DNA from: Spizellomyces punctatus DAOM BR117
Taxonomy: Eukaryota; Chytridiomycota; Chytridiomycetes; Spizellomycetales; Spizellomycetaceae
Assembly (NCBI RefSeq): GCF_000182565.1
Contig: NW_015971544.1
Coordinates: forward strand, 1,132,529-1,196,528
DNA: 64,000 nt
Direction: 5' to 3'
The notes beneath the pieces were generated by a model. That model worked only from the letters and a program-made list of their open reading frames with translations, made no database searches and was not told the DNA's origin. Both the position numbers and the translations under genes were made by a program. Positions 49,466-60,241 of the stretch are shown piece by piece (the first letter of the stretch is position 1; each line of letters opens with the position of its first letter).

Positions 49466-49770
49466 AAAACTAAAGCGTTAGATGCGGTTTGTCAATCCTT
49501 CTTCAAGTCCTCAAAAAACCAGTTGGTTCTGACTTTGTGGAGATAGCTTATGGGGTAAAGCGTTCGTTCTCGGTCCCGAAAGGGACTGAGTTCGATCTCC
49601 ACCATGCGCGGAATATAGTTTCCATCAATAGATGGCGTAACCGCGACGCTGAGCTTGTTCAACAACTCGGGTCCCGAACCCGTACGGACAAAGCTCGGCG
49701 TGCCCCCCAGTGTCGCCTTGGTGACTTTACTGGTCCCGTTTTGGTTTTCTTTTTATTTTTTGTAAACTAA
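49466..49770 (+). repeat. tRNA-derived SINE-like repeat, copy C
   Basis: tRNA-like head at 49533-49606. The hairpin CTCGGTCCC-GAAA-GGGACTGAG is fully paired (nine pairs, one G-T). CGCGG/CCGCG encloses CCATC-AATA-GATGG, and CCAGT pairs with ACTGG. A T-rich tail follows. The outer CACAAAG has changed to CACCATG, so the outermost pairs are lost in this copy. Confidence 0.74.
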
Positions 49771-49991
49771 AACGCTGGAGATTGTTTATAATTGCTCGTC
49801 CCCACAAGGTTGTAAACCTGAATTTGCAACCAACGAGATATCTTTTTCTTATATTCATCATGGAGAACATTATGAAGCATTTTCAATTTACATGGAGTAG
49901 AATATAGAGAGATTCTCAATTAACAGTAATATCTAATCTGCGTGGAAGGTTGAAACGAATCGAACAAAAAACCTTGTCTCTATGTCACTCT

Positions 49992-50708
49992 CTATCCATA
50001 CCAGCCTTCATCCACTCCGCCACAGTTTGCGACAGCCCTCCCAATCTCTTCCCAGTATCCCGGAAAAGCATCATAAGGATTCGGCATCGGATCGTCTGTC
50101 AGGAATATCCACTGATACCCGTCCGCCACGACATCTCGGATGACATTGTCGAGCTCCTCTTTGGACCATGTAGGCGTGGAATGCAGAATCAGACCACATG
50201 ATGAGGATTGAGCGGGTGGACGGAATTGAGTCCACTCTTTGTAGTTGTTTTCACAGACTATACAGATGGTGCTAATGTCTGGAAGCAGGTAGACAGGGTT
50301 GGGAGGTGTACCCGGGTTGATCACCACCACGCCGTCATCCCATAGTTCGCTCGCAAAAGCTTTGTAGGCCCTGTATACGTCGCTTTCCTTTACTCCCGTT
50401 GAGCACTCATCCAGAAATACTCCATCCACATCCCACAAAGCCCATTGTTTTATATCCGCCCGCACATCAGACGTATCCCGCTTCCCCCATGCTGTCGAGA
50501 CATAGCCGATGAGTATGGCGTTGGGATACCTCCGCAGTTGCGTAAGCGCGGCTGCGTAGTTTGTGTCAAGAGCAGTGCCTGGACCGCTGCAGGGATTTAT
50601 GATGAGTATGTGCGGGATATTTGGGTTGGTTTTAAGTGAGACGTAGACGGGGTTCCAGGCAGTTGGTGTAGGGTAAATATAGAGAGGAAAGATGAGACCG
50701 AGCGGCAT
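49992..50708 (-). CDS. Spherulation-specific family 4 protein (spherulin-4-like)
   Basis: An intronless gene for 238 residues. The pattern MPLGLIFPLYIYPTPTAWNP, HILIINPCSGPG, YPNAILIGYVSTAWGKRD, VDGVFLDECSTGVKE and VVVINPGTPPNPVYL matches the spherulin-4 family. That family is a TIM-barrel related to Sph3/GH135 galactosaminogalactan hydrolases. The acidic residues in FLDEC are candidate catalytic ones. No signal peptide is seen at this start, although many relatives are secreted. Sugar substrate unknown. It stands alone between the repeat cluster and EFR3. Confidence 0.85.
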   Translation of the reverse strand: MPLGLIFPLYIYPTPTAWNPVYVSLKTNPNIPHILIINPCSGPGTALDTNYAAALTQLRRYPNAILIGYVSTAWGKRDTSDVRADIKQWALWDVDGVFLDECSTGVKESDVYRAYKAFASELWDDGVVVINPGTPPNPVYLLPDISTICIVCENNYKEWTQFRPPAQSSSCGLILHSTPTWSKEELDNVIRDVVADGYQWIFLTDDPMPNPYDAFPGYWEEIGRAVANCGGVDEGWYG

Positions 50709-51727
50709 GGTTTAGATCGACGGTTGGAAATTTAGTAGTTGATAGGCTCCCGCTATGCAAGACGAAATAATCAAGTCAAACGCTTAAAAGTGAATACCAA
50801 ACAATATTGGTTGTCTCCCGAATGTGTGTATCGTCCAGCAGTGTTGAACAATGATTTGAAGCCCCTAACCTGCTCACAAGACGATCCATGTCAAGTTGCA
50901 GCAGCTCACTTTCCGATTTTCATTAACCATGACTTTTTGTGCAGCCGTGGGCCGCCGGAACAGGTTCCGACATTGATACTATTGGCAAATACCCAACGAT
51001 GAGGGGATGATCCTTTGGATTTGTTTGTTGATATCAACTCCATCCATCAAGCCATAATGATGGCTGGCAACGTATCGCAAATGACATGTATAAACCTCAA
51101 AACTTTCAACGTGGCTGTTAACGCTATGGCAGTAAACTCTTGTCTATACAGTCGACAGCATCCAGATGCAATCACAAAATAAAACGTCCAAGAAAAAACT
51201 CCGCCCAACTTAAAGTGGATTACGCAATCAAATGCAAATTTCGTCCGTTGATGACTCACAAACTCGACCTTCAAAGCGATCCTCAAAATCGCCCTGCAAG
51301 CGTTTATTGTTCCTTTTGGCTTTTCTTCGGAGGTTTTTTGTTTTTGTGTGTTTGTCGTGATATGAGGGTTCAGGGTTTGTGGGTGTGCCATGCTTTCATC
51401 AAGGAATATCTCCGAACTACGGAGTGATTCCACTTCACACAAAGGAAGCCTAGATATTCGACCCCCAAATTGTGAGTTTCTTGGCCTTTTTTTTTCTTTG
51501 TTTTGCATGACCGACAACCTTGGTTTGTCTGAGCTGACCTCTGGCGTATTGTGTTCTTCTATTTTGAACCCCAATTGAATAGTTTCCGACGCTCGTTCTA
51601 CAAAGTCTTTACCTTACGCTGCACGCTCCTCTGGTATGTCGCCACTGGGTCACTGAGCCAAAAATTCCCTTCTTAACCACGTCTTCACGTCTTTTTTTGG
51701 ACAGACTCTTTGAGTCTCAACGACGCC
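50709..51727. other. Gene-free stretch upstream of EFR3
   Basis: A 175-codon open frame on the minus strand (51047-51574) lacks any motif and is probably chance. Nothing else seen. Confidence 0.45.
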
Positions 51728-53978
51728 ATGGGCATCGGCGACCTCATAACAGCCAAATGTCCTCTGGTACCCAACCACATTCGCCTCTTCCACTCCATTT
51801 ATCCCGTCCGCGGCAAGAAAATCATACCAAAATCGAATGAATTCAGTCGATTGGTGTTTTATCTTCGATCCAAACCCCACAAGGTGTTCAAAGTAGGACC
51901 CCTTCTGGCGGCGCATAACAAAAGTGATATACGGCATCGTCGTTGGGGGTAAGTATTGGCGGATGTGAACTCAATTAGGATGATGGCTCATGGTGTTGTC
52001 CAGGCATGTACAGATTAACTTGCAGCTGGCGCGGACGCTCATTGAAGAGTGTCATTCCTTGATTGCGATAGTCGGTCCAGCGGCACTTAGTGTCATCTAT
52101 TCCATTCTGACATCAACAAACCAGTTGATGGAGGACGCTACGACCGTGGTACGTTTATCACATTGTTTACAAAGCCATGCATCTCGGTCCTCAGTTTCAC
52201 GATTCTTACCCACACAATCACTCTTTGTATTCAATAGTTTAGGGAGTTCTGCCAGCACTATATGTACCAACCCAACTGCCTTCCCAAAGCCCCCATGCAC
52301 AACTACCTATTTGATTTGATCATGCACTTTAGCGGCATGTGCCTATTAAAGGACAATGATGAAGGTTTTGTCTACACGTACGTTTTCGAGTGACCTCAAA
52401 CTCGTTGTGCGCAATCTCTGACATCTCGTTTAGATCCCGCACTTGCGGTCTCGCGGCGCTGGAAGCCGTGATCCATTCCAAAGGCTTTGTAGCGCACCCC
52501 CGCTTGAGAGATAACCCCGAAATCGATGGCACAACCATCAAAGGAGGCCCAGAGTACGTGAGGATGATGATGCACGCCATACTGGCCAACATCAACGATC
52601 CAACAAAAATACCAACGGACCCGTAGGTTATAATTTTGCCCGATTTATATGCTGGCGTCTGTGTGAACTTATTGGTCCTTTTGTTTAGTAACACCATTAC
52701 CGAACGCACCGAGAACGACTTTTCAGATCCCGAACAAGTTGCAGGACGTTGTCTAACGCATCTATTCAGTCTAATGGATCTAGAATCCCTCCCTGTTTTC
52801 TTGGCGCCGATCGTAAAGTGAGTCAGCGTCTACTCTGCTATCGAAACTTGACATACTCATGAAACCATCCCTAGCATTGTTGATTTCAAGCGTCCATCCA
52901 AAGAGTACGCTGTCAACGTTTTCCGAACTATTACCACCTGCACACGAGTGAGTCCTTTTCGATTTCGCACTTTAGTTACCTTTTTTAACATTCGTAACAG
53001 CCTGAATACCGGCACGGGATCCTCAAACACTTTACAGACGTCATCAAACAACCTGATGCACACCAAGCCCGTCTTCTTTGTGACCCCTCGGTCAAAGAAA
53101 CCATGTTTGAAATCATTTGCACCCTCATGGAGCTCGGGTGTGCGACGGGTGGCATGTCGTTTTTGGAGCTCTGTGAAGCTCTTTTGGAACAGTTGCATGC
53201 GACGAGAGGAGTGGAGAATGCACAAGGGTTGCAGGATGCTGTTATGAAGTGTTTTGGTATGTTTTGTGTGAATTGCTTTATATGTGATGTTTCATCTAAT
53301 GTCAATCTTGACTCGATAGCAATTTTGGTAAAGAAAGTCGCTCATCCGCACCAACTTGCTGAAATGCAGCCCTTCTTGGTGAGCAAGCTGGGTATCAGCA
53401 CTGCAGAAGCCAAGCAAGTCATCGAGCTACTACGGGCGGGAGAAGCGCTACAAGAAGCGAAATTGATTTTGATGCAAGAAACGGTGAAGACGCCTACGCT
53501 TACTTCCACGTCGAGTCCTACTGAGAGCGAGGCGTCAGCCGGGGAGGCTAAAGAGCCTGAAAATGTCAAGGCAACCGGCGAAAAGAAATTTGGGGAAAGG
53601 CTCGTCGTATGTCTTTCAGAGATTTCTGCTTATCATGATACTCTCTGTGCTCACTTTGAATGTGGTCGTTTAGATACCAGGACAAAAACCTCCCTCCATT
53701 CATTCAATGGACGAAAAGCGGGAGCGACATCGTACAGTTCAGCTGGAAGAGCTTATGGCTGGTAAGCACCTTTATTGTTGGAGAAATCGCTTTGTAATGA
53801 GAAAGCTCATGTTATTTTGGCATTCCCAGCCGCATACGGATGGTCCACTCCAACGAAATCGGGGAGTGTCTTGGATCTCCACCAGGAGGCATTGGATATT
53901 GCCACCAGTGCAGAGTATGCGGAGGTGGACACGGACGAGCTCTTGGCGTCCATTACTCCAGAAAGTCTGGGGATGTAA
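51728..53978 (+). CDS. EFR3: EFR3-like plasma-membrane PI4-kinase anchor
   Basis: EFR3 anchors the phosphatidylinositol 4-kinase complex at the plasma membrane. The start MGIGDLITAKCPLVPNHIRL fits, with an N-terminal Cys that could be palmitoylated. Then come SEFSRLVFYLRSKPHKVFKV and VQINLQLARTLIEECHSLIA, the usual N-terminal helices. Helical repeats continue: RTCGLAALEAVIHSKGFVAH, PEYVRMMMHAILANINDP, AGRCLTHLFSLMDLESLPVF, EYRHGILKHFTDVIKQPDA and MSFLELCEALLEQLH. The C-terminus is a charged Ser/Thr linker ending ELLASITPESLGM. At about 550 residues it is much shorter than the 780-820 I recall for yeast and human proteins. About ten exons. Confidence 0.78.
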
Positions 53979-54258
53979 TAAAACGACAAGGGCTCGTTCC
54001 TAGTGGGGTTGTCGTGGGCTGTATCGGAAGATCTTGGAGACGCTTTTTTTTTTTACCGAATGTACTTAATTTCTTTATAAAGACGTCGCCGTATGATGAT
54101 GGTACTGGATCGTATCGAATCTGTAAATGTCCTTGATCATCTTTTGACTTGCGAGACACCCTTGGTACGTCTTCTCCTGGACGAGTGGTCAGACTAAACC
54201 CAATAGAAACCACTTATTGTATGACGCGGTATATATTATCTCTACCCAACTCTCAGCA

Positions 54259-54778
54259 TCAAAGTCCCTCGACTGCACTAGCATTCCTCTCCAACTCTTC
54301 CTTTGCCCTACGTTTCTCCAATTTCCTCATTCGGCGCTGATAACTACACCCCAGAAAAAAAAGTCAACAAACATACTCCATCGGTTGTGCTCCCCAAAAA
54401 AAACCAAAAGAAAAACCTACTCATCATATTGGCACTTCATCCACGCTACACGTTCTTGCTCGCATTTCCAGGGAAGGTAATAGTTCTCTGTCCGGCACTT
54501 GTTGAGTTCGGGAAGGAGGTGGGAGCAGTAGTCTCGCCATGCAAGGGGAATTTGGGTTTTTGAGAGCTCTTCTTGAGAAATGTACATTTCTATAATGTCG
54601 GGGTGTTGGTTAGTCTTGTGTGCATATGTTCGATGGTGAACAGAGGCGTCCAGGTGTGGGGCCAACATCACAACAGCTCCGCCCAATGTCACAACCCTTC
54701 ATCCACCATCCCCTCTTCTCCCGACCACACAATACACCTACTGGGCGGCGCCGTATCATCCACGTCGTGGTTCGTCAT
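54259..54778 (-). CDS. NDUFB7: NADH:ubiquinone oxidoreductase subunit NDUFB7 (B18)
   Basis: An accessory subunit of mitochondrial complex I with a twin CX9C fold oxidised in the intermembrane space. Exons 54778-54742, 54589-54421 and 54343-54259 total 291 nt, 96 residues. The protein begins MTNHDVDDTAPPKMYISQEE and then IPLAWRDYCSHLLPELNKC, giving the first C-x9-C. The second is CEQERVAWMKC. The third exon supplies DYQRRMRKLEKRRAKEELE; without it the protein would stop at DE just after the second motif. The splice GATGA|GTAGGT...GTGTAG|TTATC restores Asp-Tyr, as in homologues. Confidence 0.92.
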
Positions 54779-55443
54779 GTTTTCTGCGCTTGTTGATATC
54801 GGGTTTTTACCGAGAATGAGTTCCAGATGCTGCACCCCACGCAAAGGGTCTATTTCAAAGTTAACCCAGCGCTTTGTCCGCGTTCCCCTCCCGTTCGTTC
54901 AGTTGTTGGCATGGCAATTGCGCGCCACGACACGTGATGAGATCTGCGTTGGAAGGCAAAGTATTATCATGAACTTTCATTAGGTGTCGTACTTGGAGAG
55001 TGCATTAGGGTTTTCTGGCTTTCCAATGTGTTTTCCGAGGGTAAGTATGTCATATTGTAGTGCATCTTGTTGATTGCACTTCTCAAGAAACTCTGTGGAA
55101 GCGAGTTTACAAAAGTTTATTCTCTTTTTTTCAAAAGCATATTCTCGCGAAAGTGTCACTGGTCTGCGGATACATCTGCAATGCAAATGCATCTGTAGTG
55201 CATCTGCAAAGTAGCTACTATCTTGGCAAGCTGAAATGAAAAAGGTTGCTGCTGTGCTGTGGTTGGAAAACCGCAGGTTGGAGGCAAATGATCGTCTGCT
55301 GCCATAAGCCTGGATCAAGTGCATTCGACTGTGGCGAGTCCGCAGCAACTTGAGCGGTGACTCATTTCCAAGACGCACCTCCAACTTTCCGACCCTCCGA
55401 CTCTTATTCATTGTGAAATGATTTTGGGATAGCACTCTGAAAC
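54779..55443. other. Divergent intergenic region between NDUFB7 and OPA3
   Basis: Two mitochondrial genes diverge from this 665-bp stretch. It holds a cluster of TGCAAATGCATCTG-like words near 55180-55210. A 151-codon minus-strand frame here has no recognisable motif. Confidence 0.5.
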
Positions 55444-56519
55444 ATGGTATGTTTTTTTTGTGGATTTCTGGTGGAATGGTTATGATCTAGAATATTAATA
55501 TGGTGTTCCAATAGGCAACAATTAAATTAGGAAGTCTACTTATACGAACATTGGCCAAGCCTCTGGCAAATTCTATCAAAAACCAGGTGTGCAATGAGGT
55601 TTCTTTATCTTGCAAGTAGAAGGGATCAAAACAGTACATATGGCTCTAAAACATGTCTCTTTTATCGCTCTTTGAAAGGCAAAGGTATATAACGCGTTCA
55701 GCGAAGATCAGTACTGACCTAGGGGAAAACTGAATGCATACCTCGTCTTTACAAAATGCGGTAGACACATCCGAGATTCAAGGAATTTTGCATGGACGTG
55801 GCCCAAGTAGGTTTCTCTAAATGGATGCTTTGTATCTCCTTCAGCAACTGAATCTGTGCGGTTTGTCACGTTAGAGAACGCATCAATGGGAGCAAGGGAT
55901 CAAGATGCGGTATGTGCAATCGATCAACCTTGTTTATTTTACTTTAACAGAAGTTGTCATGCGCCCCATTTAGCTTTCTCGGCTACAAATCCGAACCAAT
56001 CCGACCCCTCAATGATGCCCGAGCAGTCGAACTCGGCGCCAACTTTATGAGTGAAAGCGTCATCTTCTCGGTGGCCGTCTTAACAATACGTTGGTTGCAA
56101 TCCTTACGCATCTACGCCTTTTCCAAAGTGCTAATTCTGCATTGATAGTTGGGGAAGCTTACCGATCGAGTCGAAAAACAACTCAGCGTCGGCTAAACGT
56201 CGACGAAGCCCTTGAACAGCTCCAAATCGAAACCCAACAGACTCAAGAAACCATCACCCAAATGCAAGAAAATATACAAAAACTCACTACACAGGTGGAG
56301 ATTCTAACTGTTGAGAATCGACGGCTGGAACGGGGGCTCGATCTCGTTGCAAAGGCTCTGAATGTCAGAATTGAAAAGGAGGAGGCTGCGAAGCAAAGAG
56401 GGGGCTGGTGGAATGGGTGGTGGAGCAATGGGAATGGAAATGGAAAACCGGATCAGAATGGAACTGTGAATGCAAAGGCGGGTGAGGGCGGGAGAAGCGT
56501 ACAATCAACCCAATCATGA
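55444..56519 (+). CDS. OPA3: OPA3-like mitochondrial protein
   Basis: A mitochondrial membrane-associated protein of 214 residues; the human gene is mutated in optic atrophy 3. Seven exons: 55444-55446 (ATG alone), 55515-55586, 55679-55684 (6 nt), 55765-55806, 55875-55909, 55974-56089 and 56149-56519. They total 645 nt in frame. The N-terminus ATIKLGSLLIRTLAKPLANS, then IKNQ-AK-THPRFKEFCMDVAQ, HQWEQGIKMRFLGYKSEPIR and PLNDARAVELGANFMSESVI follow the family closely. The C-terminus is a coiled coil (IETQQTQETITQMQENIQKL, VENRRLERGL) and a WWNGWWSNGNGN tail. All joins were derived by hand and keep frame. Confidence 0.9.
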
Positions 56520-57246
56520 CGATTCCCCCTTCACATTACTATCCTTAATCAGAGACCTCTTGTTAGATGGGTTGTTTAGAGACTGATTGCTTTCCTCTTT
56601 TGGAAGTTCTTGCTATATATATCATCAAACGATAGATCCATGACCTCTTTAACTAACTGTGACGTTCGAATGGAGACACGCTTGAGGATTAAAACATCCT
56701 GATAACATCCAGCTCCCGAGTTATGCTCAGAGTCGACTATTGCACATTTAGCGAATGCAAATGTGGAGAGTTCAGTACATTTTCAGTTGTCCATTTGTCC
56801 ATTGGCAGTCACCTTTTACAGTGGACTAAATTTGATTTATAGTTGTTAGGCAGATCCATAAAGGCTTGTGAATGTTGATGTCCATTTGTGCATAGTTGCA
56901 CCCAGGGGTGCCGACAATCACGTGTTTTCCAGGCAAGGGCATCTGTGCAGACGAGGGAGAAACTTACGAAGAAAACTGTCAAAAGTGCTATACACGTCAA
57001 CTCGGCTCTCCTGGCGCACAAACCATTTCGTGTTGCTGACCAGCACAACATTATATTTGCTTTCAACATCTTTACAAAAAACTATCAACATATGGATATG
57101 ACAACACCAAACATGAGTATTGCTGATTACATAGACAGAAAATCCTCAATGGGAATCGAGGTAGGAGATCTACATGATAACGATAGTGTCAAAAACTGTT
57201 TACAAGCATTGCTTGCATCATAGAATGTTATACGTGGGAAAGGGCT
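56520..57246. other. Convergent intergenic region
   Basis: Between the OPA3 and GH16 3' ends. A plus-strand frame at 56888-57223 ends in a protein-like segment (NMSIADYIDRKSSMGIEVGD), but no family or start is supported, so it is not called a gene. Confidence 0.45.
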
Positions 57247-58388
57247 CTAAATGAAAAAGGCGGCGATACTGGCGGCAGCAGCACCCAGTACGCTCAGAAT
57301 GGAGGCGACGGGTGCTGCTGCACCGCTAATGGCGCCCGATCCCGTCTTTGAACCGTTCGAGTTACTTCCGCTGGAGCCCTTCTGACCCGTGCCAGTTCCG
57401 GTTCCTGTTCCGGTTCCAGTGCCTTTACCGTCTGGTGAAGCAGGCTTGGGAGCGTCCTTGACGGCTGTCTGCGAGCGAGCAAGAGCACTAGCAGGCCAGT
57501 ATTTCACAGGCTGGTTCTTGTCATCGTAGCACTCAACGGTAACGGATTCAATCTGCGAGACAGCTTCATTGGTCTTTGTCCAGTCGACTTTACCGCCGGC
57601 CCATTCGCTGTCGGATTGCCAGATGGAGAATTGGAACATGGAGGGTGTGGTAGGGAACCATTGCTCGCCTGGGGGAACGGCCTTTGACTTTGCGGTCTCT
57701 CCGGCAGGAGTTGCAGTGCGGACTGGGACACCGTCGATGGCGAAACTGTGCAAAACGCGCGTTAATATTCAGACATTAAATCTCAAATCTTTTAATTGCA
57801 AATTACATACGTGATGCCTGTGGATTTCCAGTCGATCGTGTATTCGTGGAACTTTGTAATGTCTGTCACGTTGTGGACGCCCCCGTGGACTTGGAACTCA
57901 ACAATAGCCTTGTAAAAGACGTTGGACTGAATGCTGTTGGCATCACCGCCGACCGCTTCCCAATCAATCTCATCACCGCGCTCTGACATGGAGATGAAGG
58001 TTGTCACGACACCGGGAACGGCAGCGGCCGTCATTTTGGCCGTCACCTTTCCGTATTTGATCCATTGAGCAAGAGATCCCTTTGTAATGTCGGCGGGAGC
58101 GCTAATGTTTGCTGGTTTGGTGAGGGCCAAGGTTGCAACATTGTTGGCTATGCGAAAGTTCTTTTGTCCACCGTTCTGGATGACAAAGTCGTATTTCGAG
58201 TAGTCAAAGTTGTCTGGTACTCCGACATGAGGTGTGGCATCAAAGACGCGGTCCTTGTTGGCAAACGTGTATGTTCCCGAGAGACAGTATCCGTCGTTCT
58301 TGTCGGGGTTTCCGGTGGGCAAAGTGACGGCGGAAACCGACGTGGCAGCAGCGAGAAGCGAAACGGCAATGGCTGATTTTCGACCCAT
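57247..58388 (-). CDS. Crh-like GPI-anchored glycoside hydrolase family 16
   Basis: A secreted cell-wall transglycosylase of the Crh type, expected to link chitin to beta-glucan. The start MGRKSAIAVSLLAAATSVSA is a signal peptide. The catalytic motif is ERGDEIDWEAVGG (DEIDWE; both acids present), followed by FYKAIVEFQVHGG, FHEYTIDWKSTGI and FAIDGVPVRT, which line the substrate cleft. One intron separates the two exons, near 57748-57809. The C-terminus has a GTGTGTGTGTGTG stretch, then SG/SN linker and a hydrophobic tail (AAAPVASILSVLGAAAASIA), typical of GPI anchoring. An in-frame upstream ATG at 58430 would spoil the signal peptide and is rejected. Confidence 0.9.
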
Positions 58389-58530
58389 TTCTGTATAATC
58401 TAAATGTCTCTCTGCAAAGTCTAAAAACAAACGTCTAAAAAACCAAGTCTATGAAGATAATCGACGACGACGACGACGACAAACGACGATGGGCAATGCT
58501 CTAAATCCTAAAAGCTGAAATCCCAACCCA

Positions 58531-58541
58531 TCCTTTTTATA
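58531..58541 (-). promoter_or_regulatory. TATA box of the GH16 gene
   Basis: On the minus strand TATAAAAAGGA lies about 145-150 bp before the GH16 ATG. A (CGA)n run at about 58462-58480 sits between them. Confidence 0.6.
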
Positions 58542-58906
58542 CCCTCCCCCCAATTCACCTGCGTGGGAAAAAAGCGGCCGCGGTGTAGCGCATTGGAAAA
58601 TGTCGACGAGTGGCGATGCAGTGGGACAAGATGACTGTGCCGCTGCAATAAACCCATAAAAGGAGAGGATTGCTTGCGATGAGAATATTTTTTTCGTGCC
58701 GCCCATAAAGAATTTGCAAGTAAATTTTAAATGTTGGCCGCTTTTTGTGGTCCCCGATCGTCTCATGTGGTAAGCACTGCCAAGCCACATACACGTGCTA
58801 GTTGTTGCCATGACATTGTCATTTAACTGTATTTGGGTATTATGACTCATGCCCGTCTTGAGCAACTCTTTCCAACGGTTCGTCGTGTTGGTTTCGTTTG
58901 TCGTTG

Positions 58907-60178
58907 ATGATGCTTCCTGCCATTGTTCGTCCCATGTTCTCGCGGCCCCTTGCAAAGGGTATCCGTCCAACTCGCGCATTCTCCTCCACGTCGGTTGCAT
59001 TCAGTTCGTATCTGTTTGTTTACTTTTGCAACAATTCACTGTAAAAACTCATCGTCACTCTTTGTTGTAGGTCAAACCAACTATGAATTCATCCTGACAG
59101 AGACAAAGGGCCGTGTTGGAATTGTCACTCTCAACCGCCGAAAGGCCTTGAACGCTCTCTCCACGCCGCTCATGACCGAATTGAACGCGGCTTTGAAAGT
59201 CTTTGACAAGGACGAAAACATTGGTGCCATGGTCATCACGGGCAGTGAAAAGGCATTTGCTGGTGCGCGTCTGGGTGCCCTTGGTTAGGGTACGGCTTCT
59301 TCAACTCATATTCTCTGTGTTTTAGCGGGTGCGGATATCAAGGAAATGAGCAAATTGAACTTTGTGGACAACTTTAAAAACAACTTTATTGAAGACTGGA
59401 CTGGTGTCACAAAGATCCGCAAGCCCATTATTGCGGCTGTCAATGGATTTGCTGTAGGGTTTCCGCTATGATTGAACCTGCAACTCATACGAGCTCATGC
59501 TGACCGCCTTTTTTTGATTTTCAGTTGGGTGGTGGATGCGAGCTGGCCATGATGGTATGGTGTTGTCAAGCCTTGTTTCCTGTTTGGCACAATTCACTCA
59601 ATGGCCTTTCAATTAGTGCGACATTATCTACGCTGGCGAAGGAGCGACATTTGGCCAACCTGAAATCAAGCTCGGTATTATTCCCGGTGCCGGTGGTACA
59701 CAGCGTCTCACCCAAGCCGTTGGCAAAGCCAAGGCCATGCACCTTAATTTGACCGGCGATTTCATTTCGGCTGCCGAGGCCGAGAAGGCTGGATTGGTAG
59801 CAAAGATATACCCTGCTGATCAACTTGTCGCGGAGGCCATCAAGAATGCTGAAAAGATTGCCTCGTACTCTCTTCCGAGTGTATTGATGGCCAAGGAACT
59901 TGTGAACAAGTGTAAGTGAACCTCATCGAGTACGTTCCTGTAGAATGTGTGCTAATGCGTTTGTGACATGTAGCATTCGAGCTCCCATTGTCGGAAGGTT
60001 TGCATCTCGAACGGAGATTGTTCCACAGCTTGTTTGCAACGGTAACGTACACTTGTCAACATTCATTTTCTGACACCATGTAGCGACTCACACACCTTTG
60101 ATGAAATTTTAGGAGGACCAAAAGGAGGGTATGAACGCTTTTGCCGAAAAGCGTGCCCCCAATTTCAAGCACAAATAA
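58907..60178 (+). CDS. ECHS1: Mitochondrial enoyl-CoA hydratase
   Basis: The crotonase-family enzyme of mitochondrial fatty-acid beta-oxidation. The start has two adjacent ATGs (58907, 58910) and a targeting peptide rich in Arg and Ser ([19 protein letters not shown]). The mature part opens [20 protein letters not shown] with [10 protein letters not shown]. The oxyanion and catalytic regions are [28 protein letters not shown] and [19 protein letters not shown], with both catalytic glutamates. It ends [17 protein letters not shown]. About six introns. The first join, A|GT, was chosen because it keeps frame into QTNYEF. Complete and ordinary. Confidence 0.95.
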
Positions 60179-60241
60179 ATACCAACCAGTCTATGGGCAT
60201 ACTTTGCTCTTTTCACTATAATAAACAAGAGTATTTTCATC

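Noticed and set aside
47439-49606. Hammerhead-type ribozyme suggested by CTGA and GAAA words
   Set aside because: The CTGANGA and GAAA core elements are not in the needed order or spacing; GAAA is simply a tetraloop.
51047-51574. 175-codon minus-strand frame
   Set aside because: No motif, unbalanced composition and no supporting splice or promoter context.
54980-55435. 151-codon minus-strand frame between NDUFB7 and OPA3
   Set aside because: No recognisable motif; lies in a short divergent promoter region.
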